Under the pieces are notes generated by a model, which had not been told where the DNA came from, ran no database searches, and saw only the letters and a program-made list of their open reading frames with translations. DNA of 64,000 bases. Source: Streptomyces fradiae. GTDB taxonomy: Bacteria > Actinomycetota > Actinomycetes > Streptomycetales > Streptomycetaceae. The stretch covers positions 7,819,797-7,883,796 of the forward strand of contig NZ_CP065958.1 in assembly GCF_041270065.1 (NCBI RefSeq), in the 5' to 3' direction. Shown piece by piece: positions 1 through 8,678 of this stretch (positions within the stretch are counted from its first letter, which is position 1; every line of letters starts with the position of its first letter). Position numbers and translations under genes: made by a program.

Positions 1-9
1 CGGACACCG

Positions 10-996
10 GTGTGCGGAGTACTGGGCATCGAGGTGCCGATCGTGCAGGGGCCGCTCGGCGGGCCCTGGCAACAGGGCATGCGGCTCGCCGCGGCCGTCA
101 GCGACGCCGGTGCGCTGGGCAGCATTCCCACCACCCTGCGCACTCCGTCGCAGGTCCGTGACGACGCGCGCCGGCTGCGCGACCTCACCGACCGGCCGTT
201 CGCGCTGAATATGACCAGGCGCCCGTACGACCCCGAGGTCTTCGACGCGGTGATCGCCGAGGCCCCACCGGTGTTCTCCTTCGCGCTCGGCGAGCCGGAC
301 GACCTGGTGGCCCGTGTCCACGACGTCGGCGCGATCTTCCTGCAGCAGGTGACGACGGTCGAGCAGGCGGAGCGCGCGGCCGAGGCCGGCGTGGACGTGA
401 TCAGCGCGCAGGGCACCGAATCCGGCGGGTTCTGCGGCGATGTCAGCACGATGGCGCTGGTGCCGCAGGTCGTCGACGCGGTCCGGCCGTTGCCGGTGCT
501 CGCCTCCGGCGGCATAGCCGACGGCCGGGGCATCGCCGCGGCACTGGCCCTGGGGGCACAGGGCGTGAACATCGGCACCCGGTTCCTGGCCTCGACCGAA
601 TGCGAGGTCAGCGACGACTGGAAGGCGGCCATCGTCTCCGCCGCAAGCCAGGACGCCGTCAAAGTGGTGTTCGTCGACCAGATTCTGCCCCCGCCGACCG
701 AGCGCGGTTTCACGACCGTCCCGCGGTCACTGCGCACCCGGTTCGTCGAGGAGGGGAACGCCCGCCCCGAAGCGGCCGCCGCGCGGGCCGAGGCGTTGCG
801 CACCCGGGTGATGACCTCGATGCGCGACGGCACCGCGCACGAACTCATCCCGCTGACGGGCCAGACCGCCGGCCTCGTCCGCGACATCGCCCCGGCCGCC
901 GAACTCGTCCACCGGCTGATCACCGAGGCGGAGGCGACGCTCCGCGCTCTCGCCGACCTGGTGTCGGAGAAGAACGACGCCGACGCACCCAGGTGA
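10..996 (+). CDS. nitronate monooxygenase (2-nitropropane dioxygenase family)
   Basis: FMN-dependent TIM-barrel enzyme that would oxidise alkyl nitronates in the cytosol. The 328-aa frame opens with the family N-terminus (VPIVQGPLGG) and carries the central QGTESGG segment (families usually have QGxEAGGH). It also has the phosphate-binding segment ASGGIADGRGIAAALALGA followed by NIGTRFLAS. Catalytic His is usually in the QGxEAGGH stretch; here that position reads Phe (SGGFCG), so the activity may differ from the type enzyme. The first start I can see is GTG at 10, only nine bases into the window, so the true start may lie upstream. Related family members include enoyl-reductase-like proteins, so the substrate is not certain. 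Confidence 0.8.
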   Translation: MCGVLGIEVPIVQGPLGGPWQQGMRLAAAVSDAGALGSIPTTLRTPSQVRDDARRLRDLTDRPFALNMTRRPYDPEVFDAVIAEAPPVFSFALGEPDDLVARVHDVGAIFLQQVTTVEQAERAAEAGVDVISAQGTESGGFCGDVSTMALVPQVVDAVRPLPVLASGGIADGRGIAAALALGAQGVNIGTRFLASTECEVSDDWKAAIVSAASQDAVKVVFVDQILPPPTERGFTTVPRSLRTRFVEEGNARPEAAAARAEALRTRVMTSMRDGTAHELIPLTGQTAGLVRDIAPAAELVHRLITEAEATLRALADLVSEKNDADAPR

Positions 997-1183
997 AGGC
1001 CGCCTACGAGGCGGCTCGGTCGGTTCTGCGGCCCCGTACGCACAGGCCCGGGCCGTGAGCGTGCCGCAGACGTCCGGCTCCCGGGGGAGCGGTCGACCCT
1101 GGTCAGGGCGAAGCCGGCGGCGAGGCCGGCGGCGAGGGTGGTCCTCCGGGCACGAGACAGTCGGTGACGGCGGGTGCGTCTGC

Positions 1184-3163
1184 TCACGCGGTGTCCGTGG
1201 CGGGGTGGGGCCAGGCGGCTTCGCGCAGCAGGCGCAGGCCGTTGAGGCCGACGATGACGGTGGAGCCTTCGTGACCGGCGACGCCGAGGGGCAGGGGCAG
1301 CGTGCCGATCAGGTCCCAGGCGACCAGGACCGTGATGAACGTGCCGGCGATGGCCAGGTTCTGGATGACGAGGCGGCGTGCGGTGCGGGAGAGCTGCACG
1401 ATCGACGGGATGGTGGCGAGTTCGTCGCGGACGACGACGGCGTCGGCGGTCTCCAGGGCGAGCGCGGAGCCGGCCTTGCCCATCGCGATGCCGGAGTGCG
1501 CGGCGGCCAGGGCGGGGGCGTCGTTGACGCCGTCGCCGACGACCAGGACCTTGCGTCCCTGGGCCTCCCACTCCTTGACGGCCGTCACCTTGTCCTGGGG
1601 CAGCAGGTGGGCGCGGACGTCGGTGATGCCGACCTCGGCGGCCAGGCGCCGGGCGGCGCGTTCGTTGTCGCCGGTCAGCAGGACGGGCGTGCGGCCGGTC
1701 AAGCGGGCGAGCGCGGCGACCGTGGCCGCCGCGTCCGGCCGCAACCGGTCCGCGATCCCGAGCACGCCCACCGGCTCCTGGTCGCGCAGGACGACGACCG
1801 CGGTGCGTCCGGCCTCTTCCAGTTCGGCCACCACCGCCCGGTGCCGCTGGTGGCCGGCGGCGTCCAGGAGTCGGGCGGGGGCGCCGACCGTGAGGGTGCG
1901 GCCGTCGACGGTGGCGGTGACGCCCCGGCCGGGGGTGGAGGTGAAGTCTTCGGTGTCGCTCAGGGGCAGGCCGCGTTCGCCGGCCGCGGCGACGACGGCG
2001 CGGGCGAGCGGGTGCTCGCTGGGGTGCTCGGCCGACGCCGCCAGGATGAGAAGCGTGTCCTCGTCCAGGCCGCTGCCGGGCAGCGGACGCAGGTCGGTGA
2101 CGCGGGGAGTGCCTTCGGTGAGGGTGCCGGTCTTGTCCAGGGCGACGGTGTCGACCTGGCCGATCCGTTCCATGACGACGGCCGACTTGGCGAGCACACC
2201 GCGCCGGCCGGCATTCGCGATGGCTGACAGCAGCGGAGGCATGGTGGAGAGCACCACCGCGCACGGCGAGGCGACGATCATGAACGTCATCGCCCGGAGC
2301 AGCGCCGAGGAGAAGGTCCCACCGAAGGCGAGCGGGACCGCGAGGACCGCGAGGGTCGCGATCACCATGCCGATGGAGTACCGCTGCTCGATCTTCTCGA
2401 CGAACAGCTGGGTGGGGGCCTTGGTCTCGGAGGCTTCCTCGACCATCTTCACGATCCGGGCGAGCACCGAGTCCGACGGGTCGCGCTCGACCCGCACGCG
2501 CAGAGCGCCGGTGCCGTTGACGGCGCCCGCGAACACCTCGTCCCCGGCCTGCTTGGCGACGGGGAGCGGCTCGCCGGTGATGGTGGACTGGTCGACGTCA
2601 CCGGCCCCGTCCAGAACCTGACCGTCCGCGCCGACCCGCTCGCCGGGCCGGACCAGGATCGTGTCCCCGACCACGAGCTGCCCGGTGTCGACCGTCTCCT
2701 CGGTGCCGTCGGGCAGGAGTCGGATGGCGGTGGTGGGGGCGAGGTCGAGCAGCCCGCGCACGGAGTCGGCCGTGCGGGCGGTGGCGACTGCTTCCAGGGC
2801 GCCGGAGGTGGCGAAGATGACGATCAGCAGCGCGCCGTCGAGGACCTGCCCGATCGCGGCGGCCCCCAGGGCGGCGACGACCATCAGCAGGTCCACGTCC
2901 AGCGTCTTGTCCTTCAGGGCTTTGAGGCCCTCCCAGCCCGGCTCCCAGCCGCCGGTGACATACGTGGCGGCGAACAGGGTGCCCCACAGCCACGCCGGGC
3001 CGTCCAGCAGGTGGACCGGCAGGGCGAGCAGGAACAGCACAAGCGCCGCGAGCGCCCAGCGGGCTTCCGGCAGTGCGAGCAGGCGGGTGCGGCGCGGCTG
3101 CGGGGCCGGACGCGGGGCGTCGGCGGGCGGCGCGGACCGCTGCTGGTCCAGGACTGAAGGCAT
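1184..3163 (-). CDS. P1B-4-type heavy-metal ATPase (Co/Ni/Fe efflux, CtpD/CtpJ/CoaT-like)
   Basis: 659-aa membrane P-type ATPase that should export a divalent metal. Visible in order: actuator TGEP, an SPC motif in the transport helix (VASPCAVV, in place of the CPC of copper and zinc pumps), the phosphorylation site DKTGTLTEG, the HP motif (SEHPLA) and the hinge GDGVNDAP. The last helix carries HEGST, which together with SPC is the hallmark of the P1B-4 subgroup. No N-terminal metal-binding domain is present, as usual for that subgroup. ATG at 3163 is preferred over GTG 3181 because it starts at a better distance from an upstream AAGGGT. It is divergent from an NmtR-like sensor whose operator lies between them; M. 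tuberculosis pairs NmtR with the same pump class (CtpJ). Confidence 0.9.
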   Translation of the reverse strand: MPSVLDQQRSAPPADAPRPAPQPRRTRLLALPEARWALAALVLFLLALPVHLLDGPAWLWGTLFAATYVTGGWEPGWEGLKALKDKTLDVDLLMVVAALGAAAIGQVLDGALLIVIFATSGALEAVATARTADSVRGLLDLAPTTAIRLLPDGTEETVDTGQLVVGDTILVRPGERVGADGQVLDGAGDVDQSTITGEPLPVAKQAGDEVFAGAVNGTGALRVRVERDPSDSVLARIVKMVEEASETKAPTQLFVEKIEQRYSIGMVIATLAVLAVPLAFGGTFSSALLRAMTFMIVASPCAVVLSTMPPLLSAIANAGRRGVLAKSAVVMERIGQVDTVALDKTGTLTEGTPRVTDLRPLPGSGLDEDTLLILAASAEHPSEHPLARAVVAAAGERGLPLSDTEDFTSTPGRGVTATVDGRTLTVGAPARLLDAAGHQRHRAVVAELEEAGRTAVVVLRDQEPVGVLGIADRLRPDAAATVAALARLTGRTPVLLTGDNERAARRLAAEVGITDVRAHLLPQDKVTAVKEWEAQGRKVLVVGDGVNDAPALAAAHSGIAMGKAGSALALETADAVVVRDELATIPSIVQLSRTARRLVIQNLAIAGTFITVLVAWDLIGTLPLPLGVAGHEGSTVIVGLNGLRLLREAAWPHPATDTA

Positions 3164-3213
3164 GACAGAACAACCCTTCACGGGCGGGTCGGGGGCACAT
3201 CTCCACCGTACAG

Positions 3214-3237
3214 GAATATATGAACAGCTCTTCAGGT
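3214..3237. promoter_or_regulatory. ArsR/SmtB-type operator between metal ATPase and NmtR-like gene
   Basis: An AT-rich imperfect inverted repeat in an otherwise GC-rich gap. The core is TGAA (3221-3224), six bases, TTCA (3231-3234), which is the typical SmtB/ArsR half-site arrangement. It sits between the two divergent starts, so it could control both. A TATGAT (3246-3251) seven bases before the regulator ATG suggests a -10 element. Confidence 0.7.
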
Positions 3238-3257
3238 GTCATCGGTATGATGGGGCC

Positions 3258-3662
3258 ATGGGCCACGGACGCGACACCACCACCAGCAGCGCCAGCGCCC
3301 GCGAACGTCTCGACACGGTCGGCAGCACCGACGTCGCCGCCACCCTCCAGGCCCTGGCCACACCCTCCCGGCTCTACATCCTGGCCCACCTCCAGGAGGG
3401 TCCCTGTTCGGTGGGCGAGCTTGCCGAGGCCGTCGGTATGGAAGCCTCCGCCTGCTCCCACCAGCTCCGCCTCCTGCGCAACCTCGGCCTGGTCACCGGC
3501 GAGCGGCAGGGCCGCTCCATCGTCTACTCGCTCTACGACAACCACGTTGCCGAACTGCTCGACCAGGCCCTCTACCACGTCGAGCATCTGCGCCTTGGCC
3601 TGCACGACACCGCGGCGCGCGCGGCTGATCTCGCCGTGCGGGAAGCGCTGCGGGGGTCTTGA
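3258..3662 (+). CDS. nmtR: NmtR-type Ni/Co-sensing ArsR/SmtB repressor
   Basis: 134-aa winged-helix metal sensor that should release DNA when it binds Ni or Co and so derepress the divergent efflux ATPase. It starts MGHG as M. tuberculosis NmtR does, where Gly2 and His3 are nickel ligands. It keeps the recognition-helix region SHQLRLLRNLGLV and the wing GRSIVYSLYD. In the last helix the NmtR ligand set is present as D94, H96, H107 and H110, with a further H116. Start at ATG 3258: TATGAT lies 6 nt upstream with no Shine-Dalgarno, so the transcript is probably leaderless. The ortholog call rests on recalled similarity to NmtR along nearly the full length. Confidence 0.88.
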   Translation: MGHGRDTTTSSASARERLDTVGSTDVAATLQALATPSRLYILAHLQEGPCSVGELAEAVGMEASACSHQLRLLRNLGLVTGERQGRSIVYSLYDNHVAELLDQALYHVEHLRLGLHDTAARAADLAVREALRGS

Positions 3663-3776
3663 CCGGGAAGGCGGAGCCGCCACCACCGGTGCGAGCGGCA
3701 CCACGAAGAACCCCCGTCCGGGCGTGGGCTCGAACGGGGGCGGGTGTGCGACTCGCGGTCTGTGGCGCGGGGGTGG

Positions 3777-4244
3777 TTACGCGCGCTGTGCCGGTACGTC
3801 GACGGCCTCGACCGCAGCGACCAGCGAGGCCAGCTCGGGGTTCCCGGCGGCCTCGTCCAGCGCCTGCCGCAGGGCGGCGTCACTGGTCGGCCGGGCCTCG
3901 TCGAGCAGCTTCCGGCCGGCCGGGGTGACGTCGGTGTAGATGCCGCGCCGGTCGGTCGGGCACAGATACCGCGAAAGCAGCCCGCGGTCCTCCATGCGGG
4001 TGACCAGGCGCGTCGTCGCGCTCTGGCTCAGCACGACCGCGTCGGCGACCTGCTTCATCTGCAGATGCCCGCCCTCGCCGTCGTGCTGTCGGCTGAGCAC
4101 GTCGAGCAGCGAGTACTCCCGCGCGCTCAGGTCGTGCCCGGACTGCAGGGCGCGCTCGATGTGCGACTCGATCCGGCCGTGCAGCAGGGAGAGCGCACCC
4201 CAGCCGCTGGCGAGTGCGGTGAGTGCGGGGTCCGTGGCGGTCAT
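3777..4244 (-). CDS. MarR family transcriptional regulator
   Basis: 155-aa winged-helix regulator. The DNA-binding part is recognisable as LQMKQVADAVVLSQSATTRLVTRMEDRGLLSR followed by the wing CPTDRRGIYTDVTPAG, with an N-terminal dimer helix containing REYSLLDVLSR. The DPTDRRG-like wing sequence is typical. A GAAGGAG Shine-Dalgarno lies about 10 nt upstream of ATG 4244. The gene is downstream of, and on the same strand as, a methyltransferase, with a 121-bp gap, so either read-through or its own promoter is possible. The ligand and targets cannot be read from sequence. Confidence 0.88.
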   Translation of the reverse strand: MTATDPALTALASGWGALSLLHGRIESHIERALQSGHDLSAREYSLLDVLSRQHDGEGGHLQMKQVADAVVLSQSATTRLVTRMEDRGLLSRYLCPTDRRGIYTDVTPAGRKLLDEARPTSDAALRQALDEAAGNPELASLVAAVEAVDVPAQRA

Positions 4245-4365
4245 GGGGTCCGGTCTCCTTCCGGTGGTTCTTGGGGTGGCTCGTGGAACCCAGGATACGT
4301 CACCAGGGCAAAAATCAGCGAGAGCACATAGAGCGCGACTGCAAGCATGTGTGGAATGTGGCCGG

Positions 4366-5238
4366 TCACGGCCTCGCGGGCGCCGCCCCCGCAGCCCCCG
4401 GTTTGCGGCCCCAGACGGTGAGCATCCCGGCGGACAGCGCGGCGCACGCGTCCGAGTCCAGGTAGCGGATCGCCGCGTCGATGCCGGCGCCGTCGATCAG
4501 CCCGGTGGCCACCATCGACGCCCGGCTCCGCTCCCAGGTGTCCGCCCAGAAGCGGCTGATCGGACTTCCCCGCAGCAGTGGCGGTACGTACAGCTCCGCG
4601 CCGACCGCGCGGAGCCCGGCGCCGCGCAGCAACTGCGGATACGACGGCACCCAGGAGACGTCCGTGCCGATGGAGGCGCGCAGCCCCTGCCACATCGCGC
4701 GCATCGCCGCGGCGAACGGCGTGTCGGCCGCCGTGCTCGTACGGTCGCTGGTCAGGTCGACCGCGTCGCTGAGGACGAGGACCCCGCCCGGCGCGACCAG
4801 CCCGGCCAGCGTCGAGACCATCCGCTCGGGCTCCGGCAGATGCATGAGCACGAACCGCGCGTGGACCAGATCGAACCGGCCCGGCGCGAAGTCGGGGGCG
4901 GTGATGTCGGCCTGGAGCACGTCGAGCCCGGGGACGGGCCGCTCGGCGAGGAACCGCACATCACGGTCGACGGCCAGCACGCCCGCCACCTCCGCCTCGC
5001 GCAACAGGCGCCGCGAGACCGTGCCCGTACCGGCACCGATGTCCAGACAGCGCCACCCCGGCCCGGCGCCGAGGGCGCGCAGCCGGCTCAGGCTGAGGTC
5101 GTCGTACGCGAGCGCACCGAGGTCGATCCGCTCGGCCTCACCGGGCTGCTCGGGCCGGAACACGTCCTCGCCGTAACGGCCCCCGTCCGGCGCGCGGGGC
5201 GGGAAGGCGGGGTCGTCGAACGGATTCCGCGACGTCAT
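4366..5238 (-). CDS. class I SAM-dependent methyltransferase
   Basis: 290-aa soluble methyltransferase with the Rossmann SAM-binding signature. Motif I reads LDIGAGTGTVSRRLL near residue 65, the acidic end of strand 2 is AVDRD, and motif IV is near FDLVHARFVLMHL. It has the layout of the UbiE/Methyltransf_11-25 group, with a C-terminal region containing RFWADTWERSR that is often seen in Streptomyces members of unknown substrate. Start is ATG 5238. The MarR gene lies 121 bp downstream on the same strand. The substrate is unknown. Confidence 0.85.
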   Translation of the reverse strand: MTSRNPFDDPAFPPRAPDGGRYGEDVFRPEQPGEAERIDLGALAYDDLSLSRLRALGAGPGWRCLDIGAGTGTVSRRLLREAEVAGVLAVDRDVRFLAERPVPGLDVLQADITAPDFAPGRFDLVHARFVLMHLPEPERMVSTLAGLVAPGGVLVLSDAVDLTSDRTSTAADTPFAAAMRAMWQGLRASIGTDVSWVPSYPQLLRGAGLRAVGAELYVPPLLRGSPISRFWADTWERSRASMVATGLIDGAGIDAAIRYLDSDACAALSAGMLTVWGRKPGAAGAAPARP

Positions 5239-5562
5239 GGCCGGACCCTTCCGTGGGGGGCGGGACGGGGGACGGGGGCGGGCGGCGGTGATGGTGGTGA
5301 TACGGAGGCGGTGCCGTCGCTTCCTTCCATGCTCCGGGCCGTACGGGCGGAACGCGCCGCGCCGGGGCCGTTCGGGTCACGGAGCGAGCGGCTCCGGCGG
5401 GGGCCCGCCCTCCGCTCCAGCGGGGCGACGTCCCGGCGCAGGACCCCGAACCACGCGCTGCTCACGCGGCAAGGTCCGTCGAGGGCGGTGCGACACGGGT
5501 CGACATGCGTTCACGGTAGGCCGACGCCGCCCGGTGCCGCTCGGCGAGACGCGGCCGCCCGA
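5239..5562. other. intergenic region, nothing convincing
   Basis: 324 bp between the methyltransferase start and the SDR stop. I see G-rich runs near 5255-5280 and no reading frame with family features. A minus-strand tail around 5462-5560 reads like ordinary protein in a shifted frame of the upstream SDR, which might be an old extension of that gene, but there is no start or homology I can name. Confidence 0.4.
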
Positions 5563-6543
5563 TCAGCGGGGAGAGCGGGTGGAGCGGGTGCGCAGCGCCG
5601 CGGTGCCGTACTCCCAGAGCCGGTCGGCCGCCGCCGCGTCGAGCGCGTGCGCGGCCACACCGCCCGGCTGCTCCTCGTCGCCCGCCACGACTCGCGCCTC
5701 CTGGTTGTCCTCGAAGTAGCGGCCGGTGACGCCCTCGACCAGGGGCGAGGCGGCCAACAGGACTGAGGTCGCTGCCCCCTGGGCCGGCGTCTTGTAGTAC
5801 GGCAGCGGCGTCACCTTCCCGTCGCCGTCCATCACACCGAACGCCCGCATCGTCTCGTCGTCCAGGTGGCGCTGCAGCCCGGTGAGGATGAAACCCGGGT
5901 TGAGCGCGTTGACGGTGATCCCGTCGCCCGCCCAGCGCCGCGCCGCGCCCGCGGTGAACAGCACGCTCGCCGTCTTCGACTGCCCGTACGCCGTCCACGG
6001 GTCGTACGCCCGCCGCTCGAAGTGCGGGTCCTCGAAGTCGAACGGCACGTTCCGGTGCGCCCCGGAGCTGACCACCACGACCCGCGCCCCGCCGCTCTCC
6101 CGCAGCGCCGCGTACAGCCCGGTCACCAGCGCGAAGTGCCCCAGATGATTCGTCGCCAGCTGCGCCTCCCAGCCGTCCGCCGTCTGGACCCGGGTGGGCA
6201 GGGCCATGACCCCGGCGTTCGCGACGAGGATGTCGAGCGGCCCTTCCCAGCCCCGTACGAAGGACGCGACGGAGTCGAGATCGGCCAGGTCGAGCGCCGC
6301 GGCGCGGACCCCGAGCTCGCGGACGAGCGGCTCGGCGGCCTCCGGCCGGCGGGCGGCGACAGTGACCTCGGCCCCGGCGGCGGCCAGGGCCCGGACGGTC
6401 TCGGCGCCGATCCCGGAAGCGCCGCCGGTCACGACGGTACGGCGACCGGAGAGGTCGATGCCGTCGACGACCTCGCCGGCGGGGGTCCGGGAGGTGAAGG
6501 GGGTGGTCAGCAGCGGGGCGGGGGTGCGGGGGGCGTTCGTCAT
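5563..6543 (-). CDS. short-chain dehydrogenase/reductase (retinol-dehydrogenase-like)
   Basis: 326-aa NAD(P)-dependent oxidoreductase. The N-terminal cofactor motif is TGGASGIG, the NAG motif is VANAGVM, the catalytic Ser lies in VVVSSGAH and the catalytic Tyr/Lys pair is YGQSK. The protein is longer than a classical 250-aa SDR because of an N-terminal lead and a C-terminal extension (FEDNQEA region), as in the WW-domain oxidoreductase and retinol-dehydrogenase subgroup. ATG 6543 is preferred to GTG 6552. It is divergent from an AraC-type regulator that probably controls it. The substrate is unknown. Confidence 0.88.
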   Translation of the reverse strand: MTNAPRTPAPLLTTPFTSRTPAGEVVDGIDLSGRRTVVTGGASGIGAETVRALAAAGAEVTVAARRPEAAEPLVRELGVRAAALDLADLDSVASFVRGWEGPLDILVANAGVMALPTRVQTADGWEAQLATNHLGHFALVTGLYAALRESGGARVVVVSSGAHRNVPFDFEDPHFERRAYDPWTAYGQSKTASVLFTAGAARRWAGDGITVNALNPGFILTGLQRHLDDETMRAFGVMDGDGKVTPLPYYKTPAQGAATSVLLAASPLVEGVTGRYFEDNQEARVVAGDEEQPGGVAAHALDAAAADRLWEYGTAALRTRSTRSPR

Positions 6544-6641
6544 ACGATCCACGCTACGACCGCACCTCTGGACGCACTACAATCAAGAGTCCGCAATTCA
6601 TGAGCGAGCGTCCGAGTGGACGGGGGAGGGGAGGAGGGCGG

Positions 6642-7589
6642 ATGGACCCCTTGGAAGACGTCCTCACCCTGCTGGAGACTCGCGGCCACCTCTCCGTCGG
6701 GCTGGTGGCGGGCGGCCGGTGGGCCGTACGGTTCGAGGCCCCGGAGGGCGTCAAGTTCAACGCCGTCCGCCGCGGCTCCTGCCTCCTTGAGGTCGACGGC
6801 CTCGACAAGCCGATCGCCCTCGGGGAGGGCGACTGCTACCTCCTCGCCCGGCAGCGCCCCTTCACCCTCCGCAGCGACCCACAGGCCGAGCCGGTGCCCG
6901 CCGGCCCGCTGTTCGCCCGCGCCGAGCAGGGCCTCGCCAGGGCGGGGGAGGGCGACGACGTCCTTCTCCGCGGCGGCCGCTTCTCCTTCGGCGCCCGCGC
7001 CCAGGAACTGCTGCTCGACCACCTCCCCCCGGTCGTCCACATCCCGGCCGGGACCCGCCACGCCGAAACGGTGCGCTGGGCCCTCGCGGCGATCGACGAA
7101 GAGCTGACCCGCCACGAGATGGGCTCCACCCTCGTCGCCGAACACCTCGCCGTCGTCATGCTCGTCCACGTCCTCCGGCTCCACCTCGCGCGCGAGCCCC
7201 ACACCGCCACCGGCTGGCTCGCCGGGCTCACCGATCCCGCCGTCGCCACGGCCCTCGCCGCCCTCCACCGCACTCCCGCCCACCCCTGGACGGTCGCCGA
7301 CCTCGCCCGTACCGCCGCCGTGTCCCGCTCCACCCTCGCCGCCCGCTTCAAGTCCACCGTCGGCCAGGGCCCCTTGGAGTACCTCACCCACTGGCGCATC
7401 GAACTCGCGGCCCGCCGCCTCCGCGCGACCCCCGACACCCTCGCCACCATCGCCCACGCCGTGGGCTACGGCTCCGAGAGCGCCTTCAGCGTCGCCTTCA
7501 AACGCGTGACGGGCACCCCACCCGGCGACTACCGCAGACAGCAGATTCCGACCCTGTCGAACGCGGCGATTGCCGTACCTGGGCTGTAG
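6642..7589 (+). CDS. AraC family regulator with N-terminal cupin (Cupin_6) domain
   Basis: 315-aa regulator. Residues 1 to about 180 form a cupin-like sensor domain (LSVGLVAGGRWAVRFEAPEGVKFN, then a glycine-rich stretch). The C-terminal 100 residues carry the two AraC helix-turn-helix motifs, the second with IAHAVGYGSESAFSVAFKRVTGTPPGDYR. The start at ATG 6642 is chosen because GGAGG lies at 6633-6637; an ATG at 6600 is in frame but lacks this spacing. It is divergent from an SDR gene, the common arrangement in which this subfamily controls a neighbouring oxidoreductase. Confidence 0.9.
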   Translation: MDPLEDVLTLLETRGHLSVGLVAGGRWAVRFEAPEGVKFNAVRRGSCLLEVDGLDKPIALGEGDCYLLARQRPFTLRSDPQAEPVPAGPLFARAEQGLARAGEGDDVLLRGGRFSFGARAQELLLDHLPPVVHIPAGTRHAETVRWALAAIDEELTRHEMGSTLVAEHLAVVMLVHVLRLHLAREPHTATGWLAGLTDPAVATALAALHRTPAHPWTVADLARTAAVSRSTLAARFKSTVGQGPLEYLTHWRIELAARRLRATPDTLATIAHAVGYGSESAFSVAFKRVTGTPPGDYRRQQIPTLSNAAIAVPGL

Positions 7590-7727
7590 GGCACGATCGC
7601 GTCCCGTGCCCCGTCGGCAAGCGCATCCGCGGGCAGTTGCGCCGTCGCCGTGAACGCCCCCGCGTACTCGGCGGCCCGCTGGCAAGACCTGGCGGACCCT
7701 ACTTGCCCCAGCGGGCCTGACGCGGCC

Positions 7728-8009
7728 TCACCCGAAGGAACCGTCGGAGCGGACCACGAAGGCGTCGCAGCCGTCGTGCTCGAACCGGACCCGTCCGTCG
7801 TACCCCGAGTCGGTACGGGTGCACACCCCCCAGTCCCGCCCCATTTCACCACTCAGCGCGACCCAGAACCGGCACCCGCCGCACTGCTCGTCGTACCACC
7901 CGTCCAGATACCCCGGCGCACCGGTCAGCCTGTTCCGCCCCAGCAGCCAACGCTCGTGCACCTCGTCGTCGTGCACACGCTCAGCACGCGTACCCGAGTC
8001 ACCCGACAC
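7728..8009 (-). CDS. DUF3027-like small protein
   Basis: 93-aa protein with a conserved actinobacterial pattern: WLLGRNRLTG, then YLDGWYDEQCGGCRFWVALSG, WGVCTRTDSGYDGRVRFEHDGCD. The four cysteines (CxxC plus two later) suggest a small metal site. It resembles the conserved domain of DUF3027 proteins but is much shorter than the usual family member. The start is GTG 8009 with a purine-rich GGAGAG about 14 nt upstream; no in-frame ATG is close. Function unknown. Confidence 0.7.
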   Translation of the reverse strand: MSGDSGTRAERVHDDEVHERWLLGRNRLTGAPGYLDGWYDEQCGGCRFWVALSGEMGRDWGVCTRTDSGYDGRVRFEHDGCDAFVVRSDGSFG

Positions 8010-8084
8010 CGCAGCCCCCCACTCTCCGCCCCATGATCACTGCCGTCCGTACGACCAGTGACTCTACGTTCCGTGGGACAGGAC

Positions 8085-8132
8085 GACCGTGCCGCCGGGA
8101 GTCCGTCCCCATGGGCTCCCGGCGGCACGGTC
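8085..8132 (-). terminator. strong hairpin terminator after secreted protein gene
   Basis: A perfect 17-bp inverted repeat (8085-8101 with 8116-8132) around a 14-nt loop, starting 12 bp past the stop of the secreted-protein gene. It has no T-run, as is common for Streptomyces terminators. Confidence 0.75.
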
Positions 8133-8143
8133 ACGGCATCCGG

Positions 8144-8473
8144 TCAGCTGGGTGTGCCGTACGCCTGGATCACGGTGGCGTTCAGGTCGCACCAGACGGT
8201 GGACGTGCCACCCGACGGCACGCGATTGCCGAAGTGCCGGTACACATAGCCGTTGTCGGTGCGCTTGCAGTCGATGACGCCGGTGAACGTCGAGCCGGTG
8301 CACCGGATGTCCGCACCCCGGTGACCGCCGCTGCCGGTGATCAGGCGCGCGGAGCAGCTGAGCGCGGACGGGGCCACCGCGGACGCGGAAGCCGCAGGGG
8401 CGGTGGCGAGGAGGCCGCCGGCCGCGAGGGTCAAGGTGGCGATGGATGCTGCGATGCGCAGACGCGTACGCAT
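8144..8473 (-). CDS. small secreted protein of unknown function
   Basis: 109-aa protein with an N-terminal Sec signal (MRTRLRIAAS start, hydrophobic core, AxA-like cleavage near PAASASA). The mature part is about 75 residues and carries four cysteines, likely forming two disulfides (LSCSAR, IRCTG, IDCKR, VWCDL). ATG 8473 is chosen over an in-frame upstream start because TAGGAGA lies 7 nt before it and the signal peptide then begins properly. A strong terminator follows. No family recognised. Confidence 0.75.
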   Translation of the reverse strand: MRTRLRIAASIATLTLAAGGLLATAPAASASAVAPSALSCSARLITGSGGHRGADIRCTGSTFTGVIDCKRTDNGYVYRHFGNRVPSGGTSTVWCDLNATVIQAYGTPS

Positions 8474-8678
8474 GAGGGAATCTCCTACGGATGAGGGAGT
8501 GGCACTCACGATGACCGCGCCAATCTATGGCGGGTGCCGCGCGAGTCGCGTGGAGCGCAGCGAAGTTGGCGAGTAGGCGCCAGGCCGTGCGGCGTGGCGC
8601 CTACTCGGTCCCGGCCATCGCCCCCGAGGGCACTGGGCCCGCTGTCGTGACCGCGCCGCGCTCCCGTACGGTGACGGC

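Noticed and set aside
1090-1135. 12-bp GCCGGCGGCGAG direct repeat as a regulatory site
   Set aside because: Two copies only, low complexity, between a gene end and a convergent gene end.
1055-2621. long plus-strand frames opposite the metal ATPase
   Set aside because: Low-complexity Gly/Arg/Ser translations with no family features; mirror frames of a well-supported gene, normal at this GC content.
4241-4360. hydrophobic minus-strand peptide upstream of the MarR gene
   Set aside because: Looks membrane-like, but it belongs to a frame overlapping the methyltransferase and covers the MarR promoter; no start with a ribosome site.
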